The notes: a model not told the origin generated them from the sequence alone. 64,000 nucleotides of DNA from Chryseobacterium sp. W4I1 (GCF_030816115.1 NZ_JAUSXQ010000001.1:3286001-3350000), one strand, 5' to 3'; counted from the first letter of the stretch, positions 52,585 through 62,700 are shown. Translations and numbers: made by a program.

Positions 52585-54597
52585 TTATTTGTAACTTCTT
52601 GCTTTAACTTCAATGTTTTCATAGATCAGGTCTTCTTTATGCAGAACTTCCGTTGTGATATCATCTGTTTGATATTCCCAAGCTGCTACATATTTGAAGT
52701 TAACATCATCTCTTTCAGCTTCACCTTCAGGAGTAGCATGGTCTTCTCTGAAATGTCCTCCACAAGATTCGTTTCTGTGTAATGCATCGATTGCCATTAA
52801 TTGTCCTAATTCGATGAAATCTGCCACTCTGAAAGCTTTTTCAAGCTCAGTATTCATTCCATCTGCATCACCAGGAACTTTCACATCGCTCCAGAATTCT
52901 TTTTTCACCTGAGCAATTTCAGCAATAGCTTCTCTCAAACCTTCAGGAGTTCTTCCCATTCCTACTTTATTCCACATAATGTGTCCTAATTTTTTGTGGA
53001 AATGATCTACTGAATGAGTTCCTTTATTATTTAAGAAGAAATTCACTTTGTCTTTAATTTCTTTTTCAGCCTGATCGAATTCACCAGAAGTTGTAGGAAT
53101 TGCTCCCGTTCTGATGTCCGCTGAAAGGTAATCTGCAATCGTGTAAGGAAGAACGAAATATCCGTCTGCCAACCCCTGCATCAAAGCAGAAGCTCCCAAT
53201 CTGTTAGCTCCGTGGTCTGAGAAGTTAGCTTCACCGATTACGAAACATCCAGGGATGGTAGACTGAAGGTTATAATCAACCCAAACACCTCCCATGGTAT
53301 AGTGAACGGCAGGATAGATCTTCATTGGAGTTTTGTAAGGATCATCGGCTGTAATTTTTTCGTACATTACGAATAAGTTACCGTATTTCTCCTCAATCCA
53401 AGCTTTTCCTAAATCATAGATCTGTTGATCTGTAGGATTTTGAATATGTTTTTCGATAGCGGCTTCTTTACCTTTTTTGATAATTTCTGTAGAGAAATCT
53501 AAGTAAACACCTTCTTTAGTATCATTATTCTCGATTCCGAAACCAGCATCACATCTTTCTTTACCCGCTCTAGAAGCAACGTCTCTAGGCACTAAGTTTC
53601 CGAATGCAGGATATCTTCTTTCTAAATAATAATCTCTATCTTCTTCTTTAATATTTTCAGGTCTTAATTTACCTTCTCTGATGGCTACGGAATCTTCAAT
53701 TTTTTTAGGAACCCAGATTCTTCCGGAGTTTCTTAACGATTCAGACATCAAAGTCAGTTTAGACTGCTGTGTTCCGTGAACAGGAATACAAGTTGGGTGG
53801 ATCTGTACATAACAAGGATTTGCGAAATAGGCTCCCTTCTTGTGAATTTTCCAAGCTGCAGAAACGTTGGATCCCATTGCATTGGTTGAAAGGAAATATA
53901 CGTTTCCGTAACCACCTGAAGCAATAACAACTGCGTGGGCAGAATGTCTTTCGATCTCACCTGTCACCAGGTTTCTTGCGATAATTCCTCTTGCTTTTCC
54001 ATCTACGATTACTAAATCCAGCATCTCGTGACGGTTATACATTTTTACTCTTCCTTTTCCGATCTGACGGCTTAATGAAGAGTAAGCTCCTAATAATAAC
54101 TGCTGACCTGTCTGTCCTTTTGCATAGAATGTTCTTTTAACCTGAACTCCACCAAATGAACGGTTATCTAACTGGCCGCCGTAATCTCTTCCGAAAGGAA
54201 CACCCTGTGAAACACACTGGTCGATAATATTGGCAGAAACTTCAGCTAGTCTGTAAACGTTGGCCTCTCTTGCTCTATAGTCACCACCTTTGATAGTGTC
54301 ATAGAATAATCTGTAAGTAGAGTCACCGTCACCCTGATAGTTTTTGGCAGCGTTGATACCTCCCTGTGCAGCAATTGAGTGTGCTCTTCTTGGAGAATCC
54401 TGGTAACAGAATGCTTTCACATTATATCCCTGTTCAGCTAATGTAGCTGCTGCAGAACCTCCTGCTAAACCTGTACCTACAACAATAATATCAATCTTAT
54501 CTCTGTTGTTGGGTGCAACAAGGTTCATATGGTCTTTATGATTTTTCCATTTATCCTTTAAAGGACCAGCCGGAATTCTTGAATCTAATTTACTCAT
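52585..54597 (-). CDS. sdhA: Succinate dehydrogenase/fumarate reductase flavoprotein subunit
   Basis: FAD-binding catalytic subunit that oxidises succinate to fumarate in the TCA cycle. 670 residues, including the Rossmann motif [20 protein letters not shown], the FAD-attachment segment [18 protein letters not shown] (His at the covalent site), the active-site part HPTCIP, and [17 protein letters not shown]. It is longer than E. coli SdhA, as expected for the type-B form. 15 bp after sdhC. Confidence 0.97.
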   Translation of the reverse strand: MSKLDSRIPAGPLKDKWKNHKDHMNLVAPNNRDKIDIIVVGTGLAGGSAAATLAEQGYNVKAFCYQDSPRRAHSIAAQGGINAAKNYQGDGDSTYRLFYDTIKGGDYRAREANVYRLAEVSANIIDQCVSQGVPFGRDYGGQLDNRSFGGVQVKRTFYAKGQTGQQLLLGAYSSLSRQIGKGRVKMYNRHEMLDLVIVDGKARGIIARNLVTGEIERHSAHAVVIASGGYGNVYFLSTNAMGSNVSAAWKIHKKGAYFANPCYVQIHPTCIPVHGTQQSKLTLMSESLRNSGRIWVPKKIEDSVAIREGKLRPENIKEEDRDYYLERRYPAFGNLVPRDVASRAGKERCDAGFGIENNDTKEGVYLDFSTEIIKKGKEAAIEKHIQNPTDQQIYDLGKAWIEEKYGNLFVMYEKITADDPYKTPMKIYPAVHYTMGGVWVDYNLQSTIPGCFVIGEANFSDHGANRLGASALMQGLADGYFVLPYTIADYLSADIRTGAIPTTSGEFDQAEKEIKDKVNFFLNNKGTHSVDHFHKKLGHIMWNKVGMGRTPEGLREAIAEIAQVKKEFWSDVKVPGDADGMNTELEKAFRVADFIELGQLMAIDALHRNESCGGHFREDHATPEGEAERDDVNFKYVAAWEYQTDDITTEVLHKEDLIYENIEVKARSYK

Positions 54598-54612
54598 ATT
54601 AGTATATTGATA

Positions 54613-55275
54613 TTATTGAGTTACGAAATGAAAAATTGCAATAAAAATAAAACCTGCAGGAATAAGGATTGAATACCATTTTCCAAAAGCTTTAATTACC
54701 GGAGTATATTTCGGATGTCTTGCACCAATAGACTGGAACGAAGACTGGAAACCGTGGGCTAAGTGCAGTCCCAGCAAAACAAAAGAAACTACATATAAAA
54801 CGACTCTCCAAAGATCTTCAAACTTTGCGTGCAGGTCTCCCCAGAAACGTGTTTCTTCGATCGGAAGTCCGTCAATATATTTGTAATTCATTTCATGAAG
54901 CCAAAAGTCATACAAATGAAGAAAAACAAAAGCCAAAATCACAGCACCGGAAATAATCATATTTCTGGACATCCAAGTAGAATTGTGAGAAGGATTGTTT
55001 GAATTGTATTTCACAGGACGTGCTTTTTGGTTTTTAATTTCCAAAACAAACCCCATTACAAAATGGAAAACGACAGCAAATATCAAAATTGGCTGCATTA
55101 CAAATTGAATAAGAGGATTGTACCCCATGAATTGCGAAGCATTGTTGTAAGCATCCTCACCAAAAACCGACAAAAGGTTTACAGAAAGGTGCATCACCAG
55201 AAATATCAGCAAAAATAGAGCCGACAATGCCATAGCATATTTTCTACCTATCGTAGAACTCGTTAAACCTGCCAT
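54613..55275 (-). CDS. sdhC: Succinate dehydrogenase cytochrome b subunit (type B)
   Basis: Single membrane anchor replacing the SdhC/SdhD pair. 220 residues with five hydrophobic helices and histidines suited to two haem b groups: LVMHLSVN, VFHFVMG, FVFLHLYDF, LHLAHGFQ and IFHFVTQ. The large single subunit with di-haem binding is typical of Bacteroidota type-B complex II. First gene of the sdhCAB operon with its own promoter. Confidence 0.92.
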   Translation of the reverse strand: MAGLTSSTIGRKYAMALSALFLLIFLVMHLSVNLLSVFGEDAYNNASQFMGYNPLIQFVMQPILIFAVVFHFVMGFVLEIKNQKARPVKYNSNNPSHNSTWMSRNMIISGAVILAFVFLHLYDFWLHEMNYKYIDGLPIEETRFWGDLHAKFEDLWRVVLYVVSFVLLGLHLAHGFQSSFQSIGARHPKYTPVIKAFGKWYSILIPAGFIFIAIFHFVTQ

Positions 55276-55298
55276 ATAAGTTTACATTTGATTTTCCA

Positions 55299-55327
55299 CA
55301 AAATTAAGAAATGTTAACTATATCAAA
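55299..55327 (-). promoter_or_regulatory. Promoter of sdhCAB
   Basis: On the minus strand, TTTG (55324-55327), 17 nt, TAATTTTG (55299-55306), 23 nt before the sdhC ATG. Confidence 0.65.
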
Positions 55328-55414
55328 AAGTGAGAAATCTCACAATTAGACAGTTTGTAATGTTTCTAAATAATAATTTACTGCCTAATGATAAGGAAAA
55401 CTCAAAAAAGGCAC

Positions 55415-57187
55415 TTATTTGTTTAAATTATAAATTCTGCCATTATAAACTACTTTTTGGGCGGCTTGAGGAAGAATTTTAATTTCGAAGGTATTAATAC
55501 GTCTTGAAGAGCAGTAAGGATCAATAACAAACCTTATCAATTTCTGACGATCTGAATTTTCCTCCATCCAAAAACAAACCCTGCTCCCGCTTTTTACAGA
55601 CAATACTTTAGTTTTATTATAATCATGAATAAGCACCTCCTCTTTTTGGTTTTCATAAACCGTAGATCCGGTTCTTAACATAAAGAACGCTAAAACAACA
55701 ATTGCAAGTCGCATTGAATTTTTAAAATTCATCTGTAAAAGCAATGGTCTCATCATACAAACAATGACAAATAGAGACAAAACCTCAACGATATTCATCG
55801 CTATATTTGAAAAAAACAGCATGTCGGCTTCTGCAAACCAGTGGATAAGCTTCAACAAGACCTGTATGGATACATCATAAACTATGTTGATTAGTGTAAA
55901 ATCTGAATGTATTGCTACAAGCATGGTCATCAAAAATGAAAACACAATAAGCAGCTCTGAAAAAGGAACAATCAGGACATTGGCAGGGATAGAAACTAAA
56001 GAAAACTGATGAAAATAAAATAAAACAATGGGAAGGGTTGCTAATTGTGCAGAGAGGGAAATGGTAATCGTATTGAATAGTATTTTTTTGAAGTAACCAT
56101 CCGGTCTGGGAAAATAGGACAGTAAAGGCTGATTCAACCAAAAGATCCCTAAAACTGCCAGAAAACTGAGTTGAAATCCTACATCAAAAATCTGCTGGGT
56201 ATCACCTACCAGAATAATCATGGCCGACAGTGCAAGAGAATGCAGCAGATCCGTTTTCCTCTGAAGAAGAACATAAATAAAATACACCGTGAGCATAATG
56301 CAGGAACGCAAAACTGAGTTTCCAAAACCAATAAATCCAGCAAAGAACCAGATAAAAATTATGCTGGAAATAATGGCATATTTTCTGAACCGCAACGGAC
56401 TGAAACGAGTTAGTAAAAAATAAAACATTCCAAAAATAACGACAATATGCGTTCCTGAAATTGCCAGCAGATGAACCATTCCGGATCTGTTAAAATCCTG
56501 CACGGTTTCGGAGTCCATTTCCGTTCTGTCTGCCAGGATAATACCTTTTAAAAATTCCCGGCTTCTTGCTGACATTTCTGAGTGATCAATATCCTGCAGG
56601 ATTTCAAGTCTTTGCTGCTGAATACGTTCATAAAGGCTTAAATCACTTCTTACCGCAGATGAAATATTTTTTGTTATATAACACTGATATTCAATATTTT
56701 TACGCTTTAAATAACGGGAGTAATCAAACTGAAAATTATGCTGAGGAGATTTGGGCTTTGAGAGATAAGCTTTTGCTTTATAGAAATGTTTAAAATCCAG
56801 CTCTTTACTAATCTTCGGAATATAAATGACGGCATTAAAATTTTCTTTTTCGGTATAAATAAGTGCCTCATATTTTTTATTTTTCTCTGTAGAATTTAAT
56901 TTTTTTGAGATTTTAAAAATAATTTTCTCATTTTGAGAAACCGGAAGATCACGGGGAGTGAAGGTATTAAAAAAATGAAGGACTATTCCGGCTTCAAAAA
57001 ACATCAGCCCCAGCAATATTGCTTTTACTTTATGAAGAAGATAAGAATTAAAGAAAGTCATGAAGAAGAGCAGTAAACAGCTTCCTGATAAATAAAAAAT
57101 TCCATTTTTATCCAGCTCTAACTGATCTTGAAAAAAAATCCCAAGGATAAAACAAATGGCAAGTATAAGAATAGGTTGTTTATTCAA
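55415..57187 (-). CDS. ComEC/Rec2-family competence protein, short form
   Basis: Multi-spanning membrane protein related to the DNA-uptake channel ComEC. 590 residues: N-terminal helices, a soluble OB-like segment (about 85-175), then the Competence membrane domain (about 200-500) with MVHLLAISGTHIVVIFGMFY and GFGNSVLRSCIMLTVYF. The C-terminal metallo-beta-lactamase domain of longer ComEC proteins is missing; only about 80 residues follow the membrane part. The start is TTG; an in-frame stop lies three codons upstream. A role in natural transformation is inferred from the family. Confidence 0.85.
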   Translation of the reverse strand: MNKQPILILAICFILGIFFQDQLELDKNGIFYLSGSCLLLFFMTFFNSYLLHKVKAILLGLMFFEAGIVLHFFNTFTPRDLPVSQNEKIIFKISKKLNSTEKNKKYEALIYTEKENFNAVIYIPKISKELDFKHFYKAKAYLSKPKSPQHNFQFDYSRYLKRKNIEYQCYITKNISSAVRSDLSLYERIQQQRLEILQDIDHSEMSARSREFLKGIILADRTEMDSETVQDFNRSGMVHLLAISGTHIVVIFGMFYFLLTRFSPLRFRKYAIISSIIFIWFFAGFIGFGNSVLRSCIMLTVYFIYVLLQRKTDLLHSLALSAMIILVGDTQQIFDVGFQLSFLAVLGIFWLNQPLLSYFPRPDGYFKKILFNTITISLSAQLATLPIVLFYFHQFSLVSIPANVLIVPFSELLIVFSFLMTMLVAIHSDFTLINIVYDVSIQVLLKLIHWFAEADMLFFSNIAMNIVEVLSLFVIVCMMRPLLLQMNFKNSMRLAIVVLAFFMLRTGSTVYENQKEEVLIHDYNKTKVLSVKSGSRVCFWMEENSDRQKLIRFVIDPYCSSRRINTFEIKILPQAAQKVVYNGRIYNLNK

Positions 57188-57473
57188 CTGATGCTGTTAT
57201 TTACAATCAAAAAAATACTAATTTATTTGATCTTTAAATAGCACAGTTTTTACTGAATTTCATCTGGTTTTGCCCCCAAAAGAACAACAGAAGGCTTGAT
57301 TATTTACTACATATTTCACCTTATAAAGAAAAAACAAAAGCAATCTAAATGAGACAGCTTATCATGGGCAAACTACTTATATCAGCAATTTTATATTTTT
57401 TAATTAAAATTTTTAATAAGGCCTGTTTTTGCTGAATAAAATCTACGTACAAAATATAATTTGTCTGAATTAT

Positions 57474-58562
57474 TTACTGTTCAAAAAAGCGGTCAGTCAG
57501 CCTTTTCGTTTCTTTAATATAAAACGCTGAATCCTTTCCGTAATCCTCATATTTGAAATTTCCTGACTTTTTAGGAATGGCAGGTTCTATCTGAGTTCCT
57601 TCGTGCCATTCATTAAAAGAGGTAATCCCGATAAACTGGGGATGAACTTTTATGGCTGCATCAAACATTCTTTCATAGTATTTCCCGTTTTCCCGACTTT
57701 TAAAATTAGCTTCATTCCAAGGCCGTATTCTGGTATCTGAATATCCCGGCCCAACACAAGGTATAAAAACAAGGTGATGATCTTTTGCATACTGAGAAAG
57801 ATAATTCCAATTGGAAGTTGTGCTTCCAAAAACAAAGCCTTCACTGGCAAAATAGGTATAAAAACCATCAAATCCTGAGGTTTCAAAGAATTCAGAATGT
57901 TCTTTTTCAACCCACAGTCCAATGTAAAGTCCATCCAAATCAGTATTCCTTACTGTGTTTTCTCCATTTTTAGAGAGCAGTTTTGACCATTCTGAAGGAG
58001 AAATTTTATAACTGTCGTACACATAGTATAATGGTTTTCCATCTTTCTTGTAAAAAGCAGGGTGATGAGAATAGGCTTTGACAAGATAAGAAAGCTGTTC
58101 CCGGAGTTCGGTAATATTTGTGTAAAACGGCTCTATATGAAACGCTACCTTTAAACCAAACTGATCAGCAATATCCAGATATTTCATAATGCTTTTATCT
58201 ACAAAAGAATCTTTTCCGAGCCAGCTTAAAACAACGACTCCAACTCCGGATTCTTTGATCATTTTCATGTGTTTTGTAATGATTTCAGGATCATTGGAGC
58301 TATAATTTCCCAAAGCAGGATAAAAATTGGCTCCGATGTCATCTCCTCCTTTGTGGTTTCCGAGGTTATCCCACTTCGGATTGTTCCAGTGAGGTAAAAT
58401 ATCATGGTTCCAATGATCATATTTTCCATCTACTGTAGGATTCGCATACCAGCCGTAATAAAAGATCTGAACCTTATCACGCGACTGGATGTTTTGGGCA
58501 AAACTTTTCCCCGAAAAGCATGTTACTAAAATGAGAACCAGAAGACTTTTAAAAAAATTCAT
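57474..58562 (-). CDS. GH99-like endo-alpha-mannosidase family glycosidase
   Basis: Exported glycosidase-like protein, 362 residues, with a signal peptide (1-22). The sequence has the GH99/GH71 pattern: VQIFYYGWYANP at the start of the barrel, WNHDILPHWN, IGANFYPALGNYSSND, GVVVLSWLGKDS, then HIEPFY, ITSFNEWHEGTQIEPA near the end (the motif bearing catalytic Glu residues in this family). Likely acts on alpha-mannoside glycans in the periplasm or outside. It stands alone, with no SusC/SusD pair nearby, so a polysaccharide-utilisation locus is not supported. Confidence 0.8.
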   Translation of the reverse strand: MNFFKSLLVLILVTCFSGKSFAQNIQSRDKVQIFYYGWYANPTVDGKYDHWNHDILPHWNNPKWDNLGNHKGGDDIGANFYPALGNYSSNDPEIITKHMKMIKESGVGVVVLSWLGKDSFVDKSIMKYLDIADQFGLKVAFHIEPFYTNITELREQLSYLVKAYSHHPAFYKKDGKPLYYVYDSYKISPSEWSKLLSKNGENTVRNTDLDGLYIGLWVEKEHSEFFETSGFDGFYTYFASEGFVFGSTTSNWNYLSQYAKDHHLVFIPCVGPGYSDTRIRPWNEANFKSRENGKYYERMFDAAIKVHPQFIGITSFNEWHEGTQIEPAIPKKSGNFKYEDYGKDSAFYIKETKRLTDRFFEQ

Positions 58563-58612
58563 TTAATCATTTTTAAAACTAAAAATCACTGAATATAAAT
58601 CTATTAATTTTT

Positions 58613-59716
58613 TTAGATACTGAGAATTACTTCAGCTGCTTTTTCACTGGCACCTTTTCCTCCTAATTTTTCTCTTAAAAGCCTGTAATCTTCCAGCATC
58701 TGATTTCTTTTTTCGCCTTCAATGATTTTATGAAGCTCTTCTACCAGATTTTTGGTATTCAGATCAGTCTGGATCAGCTCTGTTACCACTTCCCTGTCCA
58801 TGATAAGATTGACCAAAGAGATATAATTGATATTTTTTACAAGTCTTTTTGCAATAGCATAAGAGATTTTACTTCCACGGTAGCATACCACTTCAGGAAT
58901 ATTGAGAAGTGCAGTCTCTAAAGTTGCGGTTCCTGAAGTCACCAGAGCAGCTTTTGAGCACCTCAGCAGATCGTATGTCCTGTTGGAAACGAAATGAACA
59001 TTGTCATCCACATATTTTTGATAAAAATCTTTTGGAAGGCTAGGAGCACCGGCAATCACAAACTGGTAGTTTTTAAAATGAGGTCTCACAGAAAGCATTA
59101 TTTCAAGCATCTTTTCTACTTCCTGTTTCCTGGAACCAGGCAGCAGCGCAATGATCTCTTTTTCATTCAGTCCGTTTTCCTTTTTAAATTCTTCTATACT
59201 CAATTCTTTCAAACTGGAAATAGCATCCAGAAGTGGATGGCCTACAAAGTGGGAATGAACACCATGTTTTTTGTAAAAATCTTCTTCAAAAGGAAGGATA
59301 ACCATCATTTCGTCTACATACTTTTTGATGATCTCTACCCTGCCTTCTTTCCAGGCCCAAAGCTGTGGAGAGATGTAATAAACCACTTTGATTCCAAGCT
59401 CTTTTGCAAACCTGGCGATTCTTAAATTAAATCCAGGATAATCAATCAGGATCAAAACATCAGGTTTATTGTTTCTGATATCTTCTTTACAGAATTTAAT
59501 GTTATTCAAAATGGTTCTAAGGTTCATGGCAACTTCCAGAAAGCCCATAAAAGCGAGGTCACGGTAATGTTTCACCAGTGTTCCGCCTTGTGCTTTCATC
59601 AGATCGCCACCCCAGAATCTGATGTCTGCCTGAGGATCTTTCTGTAAAAGAGCTTTCATTAAATTGCTCCCATGCAGATCTCCGGAAGCTTCTCCTGCGA
59701 TAATATAATATTTCAT
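58613..59716 (-). CDS. lpxB: Lipid-A-disaccharide synthase
   Basis: GT19 glycosyltransferase that joins UDP-diacylglucosamine and lipid X into the lipid A disaccharide. 367 residues: YYIIAGEASGDLHGSNLM at the N-terminus, FMGFLEV, LIDYPGFNLRIA, YYISPQLWAWKEGRV, FVGHPLLD, LLPGSRKQEV and TSGTATLETALL, all LpxB signatures. It indicates a normal Gram-negative outer membrane. It is divergent from the DUF2480 gene and 50 bp downstream of nothing else on its strand. Confidence 0.97.
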   Translation of the reverse strand: MKYYIIAGEASGDLHGSNLMKALLQKDPQADIRFWGGDLMKAQGGTLVKHYRDLAFMGFLEVAMNLRTILNNIKFCKEDIRNNKPDVLILIDYPGFNLRIARFAKELGIKVVYYISPQLWAWKEGRVEIIKKYVDEMMVILPFEEDFYKKHGVHSHFVGHPLLDAISSLKELSIEEFKKENGLNEKEIIALLPGSRKQEVEKMLEIMLSVRPHFKNYQFVIAGAPSLPKDFYQKYVDDNVHFVSNRTYDLLRCSKAALVTSGTATLETALLNIPEVVCYRGSKISYAIAKRLVKNINYISLVNLIMDREVVTELIQTDLNTKNLVEELHKIIEGEKRNQMLEDYRLLREKLGGKGASEKAAEVILSI

Positions 59717-59851
59717 TTCTTACGAAATCTTTTATTTGTTTTTATAGCCATTAGACACTTCCATTGATTTCATATCGGATGATTATGAATCATGGGAGGT
59801 TTCTATGGTAAGGATAGAGAACAAATTAAGGTTTACATTGATCTTAATTTG

Positions 59852-59859
59852 TAAATTTG
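59852..59859 (+). promoter_or_regulatory. Promoter -7 element of the DUF2480 gene
   Basis: TAAATTTG, 20 nt before the ATG. A minus-strand CAAAGATA (59862-59869) directly beside it could serve lpxB, making a back-to-back promoter; both are weak at -33. Confidence 0.45.
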
Positions 59860-59879
59860 TCCAAAGATAATGATAAAAA

Positions 59880-60389
59880 ATGTCAGAAGAATTTGAAATC
59901 CGAAATAAAGTTGCAGAAAGCGGGCTTGTGAATTTCGACCTAGCCACCCTGGTTCCCAAAGGAATAAGAAAGGGTATTGACCTTAAAGATTTCCTTTTTC
60001 AGGAAATGATTCTGAAGGAAAAAGACTTCAGGGAAAAAGTGGACGTATTAGATATTGAAGAGTATAAAGACGCCTATATCTACATTTACAATTCTGTGGA
60101 TACTATTGTTCCATTATGGGCTTATTTTGTACTGACCGCTAAGCTTACGGATGTAGCTAAAAAGATCGTATTTGGAAACCGGGAGGATTTGGAAGTGATT
60201 TTAATGCACAATGCCATCCAGACTTACGATTTTGAAGATATGAGAGGAAAAAGAGTCCTTGTAAAAGGCTGCTCTGATAAAGAAATTCCTGAAAACGCTT
60301 ATATAGAACTGGTGGAGCAACTAAAACCAATGGTTAAATCATTAATGTTTGGTGAGGCATGTTCTTTTGTTCCTATTGTAAAGAATTAA
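59880..60389 (+). CDS. DUF2480-family protein
   Basis: A 169-residue protein of unknown function from a family I know only in Bacteroidota. Features: NKVAESGLVNFDLATLVPKG at the N-terminus, a central WAYFVLTAKL segment, and VLVKGCSDKEIPENAYIELV near the C-terminus. No signal peptide and no clear membrane helix, so probably cytoplasmic. It is 1 bp from the next gene, a membrane protein. Confidence 0.8.
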   Translation: MSEEFEIRNKVAESGLVNFDLATLVPKGIRKGIDLKDFLFQEMILKEKDFREKVDVLDIEEYKDAYIYIYNSVDTIVPLWAYFVLTAKLTDVAKKIVFGNREDLEVILMHNAIQTYDFEDMRGKRVLVKGCSDKEIPENAYIELVEQLKPMVKSLMFGEACSFVPIVKN

Positions 60390-60390
60390 G

Positions 60391-61650
60391 ATGAGGAAAT
60401 ATCTTTCTGCTATATTTCTCTTCTTTATTTTCCTGACGATTTATTATATCGGGAGTTTTACAAAAATCCCTTTTGCAGACTGTGTCGGCTTTGTCCTTGA
60501 TGCTGAAAAAGGTAAATTTATGACGGTTGCTACGGCCACCACTCATTTTCTGTATATCAATACGGTAATTTTAATTAAAAATCTTACTGGTCTCAATGCT
60601 ATTGAGGCAAGCCGTTTCCTTATTGTTTTTTCAGGAGCAGCAACGGTCTCTATGGTGTATTTAACGGTTAAAAACATCACAAAAACAGAGTGGGCATCAG
60701 TAACGGCGGCATTTGTGTTCGGGTTCAGTTTTTCATTCTGGAGAAATGCCGAAATTGTGGAAGTCTATACTTACAATACTTTGTGGGTAAGCCTGTTTTT
60801 CTTTTCGATGATCAAGAGTTTTACAGAAAATAAAAAAAACTACATCACTGCTGCCGGTATATTTTTAGGGATCAGTCTTTGGGTACATATTCAGAATATT
60901 TTGCTTATTCCAGCCTTTTTAGTTTTTCTTTTTTATTTCAGAAACGAAAAAAAATATGCATATGGCTCGTTACTGACTTTTACTTTGCTTTTTGCTTCAT
61001 TATTTATTCTGAATACTTCGCAGGGATTAGCTTTTAGTTCTCCTTATACTTCAGATCAGGGAAACTGGGTGGAAGAGACTTTTAAGAAAAATTCCATGCA
61101 ATATGTGAAAGATTTTTTCCAGTCATTTGCTTATCTTATTTATAATTTCAATGTATTTACTTTTTTTGGAGTGATGGGCACTGTATTACTTTACAAATCC
61201 AACAGAAAAATGTTTTTCGTTTTCCTTGCAGGGTCTTTATGTGTATATGGTTTTTCAACTTTTTATGCGGTTTCGGATAATTATGTATTCTTTCTTCCCT
61301 TCAACCTTATTTTTGCACTGTCTATTGGATATGGCTTATCTGCACCCAAATATATTTATTTCAAAAAAATTTCATGGGTATGCCTTCTAATTCCGGTAGG
61401 GTATCTACTTTCTTACCAAATTGTTTTTGCAACAAAAAAAGGAAAAGAATTTCATGCATTCAAACAGTACAAAGGAGGCTTGAATTACTATATGCTGCCA
61501 TGGATGAACGATAATGCCGGTATTCTGGAATTCACTATTGATAAGAAAGAAGCTCCGGAACCTATTAAATGGATGACTTTGAGTGCCATAGAATATATAG
61601 AACTCATGAAAAGTAAAGGGTATACCGAAGAAGAGATCAAAAAACTTTAA
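60391..61650 (+). CDS. DUF2723-like membrane protein (protein O-mannosyltransferase-type fold)
   Basis: A 419-residue multi-spanning protein with about ten hydrophobic helices. The start resembles the GT-C fold family DUF2723 (IPFADCVGFVLDAEKGKFMT; HFLYINTVILIKN; FGFSFSFWRNAEIVEVYTYN), seen in large Bacteroidota lipid-linked glycosyltransferase-like proteins. This one lacks the long soluble C-terminus of larger members. A sugar-transfer role is possible but not established. It is co-transcribed with the DUF2480 gene. Confidence 0.65.
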   Translation: MRKYLSAIFLFFIFLTIYYIGSFTKIPFADCVGFVLDAEKGKFMTVATATTHFLYINTVILIKNLTGLNAIEASRFLIVFSGAATVSMVYLTVKNITKTEWASVTAAFVFGFSFSFWRNAEIVEVYTYNTLWVSLFFFSMIKSFTENKKNYITAAGIFLGISLWVHIQNILLIPAFLVFLFYFRNEKKYAYGSLLTFTLLFASLFILNTSQGLAFSSPYTSDQGNWVEETFKKNSMQYVKDFFQSFAYLIYNFNVFTFFGVMGTVLLYKSNRKMFFVFLAGSLCVYGFSTFYAVSDNYVFFLPFNLIFALSIGYGLSAPKYIYFKKISWVCLLIPVGYLLSYQIVFATKKGKEFHAFKQYKGGLNYYMLPWMNDNAGILEFTIDKKEAPEPIKWMTLSAIEYIELMKSKGYTEEEIKKL

Positions 61651-61673
61651 CAATAATTATGAGGTCGAAAAAT

Positions 61674-61702
61674 TTTGTGAATCACATTTTTTGATAACTT
61701 TG
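61674..61702 (+). promoter_or_regulatory. Promoter of the DUF937 gene
   Basis: TTTG (61674-61677), 17 nt, TAACTTTG (61695-61702), 32 nt before the ATG. Confidence 0.6.
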
Positions 61703-61734
61703 ATTTACTTAATACTTTAAAATAAACACAAACT

Positions 61735-62394
61735 ATGAATTTAATTGACCTACTTACAGGCAGTACCAGCAATCAGGTTGCTGAACAGGCAGAAAACAAA
61801 TTCGGAATCAGCAAAAACCAGATTATTGCGTTATTGGCAGTAGCTGCCCCTTTGGTTATTTCTTACCTTCGAAACAAGTCTCAGGACACTAATGAAGCAG
61901 AAGCTTTAAACAATGCTCTAGATAAAGACCACGACGGAAGTATTCTTGATGATGCATCCCAAGCCGAAGCAAGACAGGCTGAAGGAGGATCGATCCTTGA
62001 CCACGTTTTTGGCGGACAGAAAAGCAATGTAGAAAACCAGCTTTCTCAGAATACAGGAATTTCAATTGATAAAATAGGACCTATCTTAGCGATGCTGGCT
62101 CCTGTGATTATGGGATATATTGGTAAAGAAAAGCAGCAAAATAATGTAGGTGCCGGAGGGTTGGGAGATCTTTTGGGAGGAATTCTTGGAAACGCATCTA
62201 ATCAGGCACAGGCACAGCAGTCTAGTCCCCTTAATGACATTTTAGGTAGTGTTTTAGGTGGAGGACAATCACAATCCGGTGGAAATCCACTGAATGACAT
62301 CTTAGGAAGTGTACTTGGTGGAGGCGGTGGACAGCAGCAACAGCAAGGTGGTGGCTTAGGAAGCATCCTTGGAAATCTTTTAGGAGGAAAATAA
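61735..62394 (+). CDS. DUF937 domain-containing protein
   Basis: A 219-residue protein with DUF937 (YidB-like) features: MNLIDLLTGSTSNQVAEQ, FGISKNQIIALLAVAAPLVI, a charged linker (HDGSILDDASQAEARQAEGG), a second such segment (GISIDKIGPILAMLAPVIMGYI), and a C-terminus rich in Gly, Gln and Leu with repeats of NPLNDILGSVLGGG. No signal peptide. Function unknown; no partner gene seen. Its end is followed by a bidirectional terminator. Confidence 0.82.
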   Translation: MNLIDLLTGSTSNQVAEQAENKFGISKNQIIALLAVAAPLVISYLRNKSQDTNEAEALNNALDKDHDGSILDDASQAEARQAEGGSILDHVFGGQKSNVENQLSQNTGISIDKIGPILAMLAPVIMGYIGKEKQQNNVGAGGLGDLLGGILGNASNQAQAQQSSPLNDILGSVLGGGQSQSGGNPLNDILGSVLGGGGGQQQQQGGGLGSILGNLLGGK

Positions 62395-62411
62395 TTTAAT
62401 TTTGTATATTG

Positions 62412-62443
62412 AAAAAGGCTGAAGATTAATCTTCAGCCTTTTT
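62412..62443. terminator. Bidirectional terminator between DUF937 and bTHX genes
   Basis: A perfect 32-nt palindrome (AAAAAGGCTGAAGATT and its complement) with A and T tracts at the ends, serving both convergent genes. Confidence 0.9.
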
Positions 62444-62447
62444 ATTT

Positions 62448-62567
62448 TTAGCTCTTCGCTTTAGTTTCAGAAGGACCAATTGATTTCGAAGCTTTTCTAG
62501 GTCTTCTTTTACCATAACTTCCGGAATTGATCTTTCCTCTTCTCGATTTTCTGTCTCCTTTTCCCAT
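62448..62567 (-). CDS. 30S ribosomal protein bTHX
   Basis: A 39-residue, very basic protein: MGKGDRKSRRGKINSGSYGK, then RRPRKASKSIGPSETKAKS. The start matches the Thx family (GKGDRKSxRGKI), a small peptide bound at the top of the 30S head in Thermus and found widely in Bacteroidota. It is short enough to be missed by length-filtered gene calling. It is convergent with DUF937 and shares its terminator. Confidence 0.92.
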   Translation of the reverse strand: MGKGDRKSRRGKINSGSYGKRRPRKASKSIGPSETKAKS

Positions 62568-62700
62568 AATGTATAGATGTTTATTGGTTTAACACTAAAT
62601 TAAACAATATGGTTTAAAACCAAAAATTACAGCTGTTAAAATTTTTATAAATCTGGTTTGAAAACAAAGCATTTGAAACAGAAAAGGTCTCTTCTTTTAA

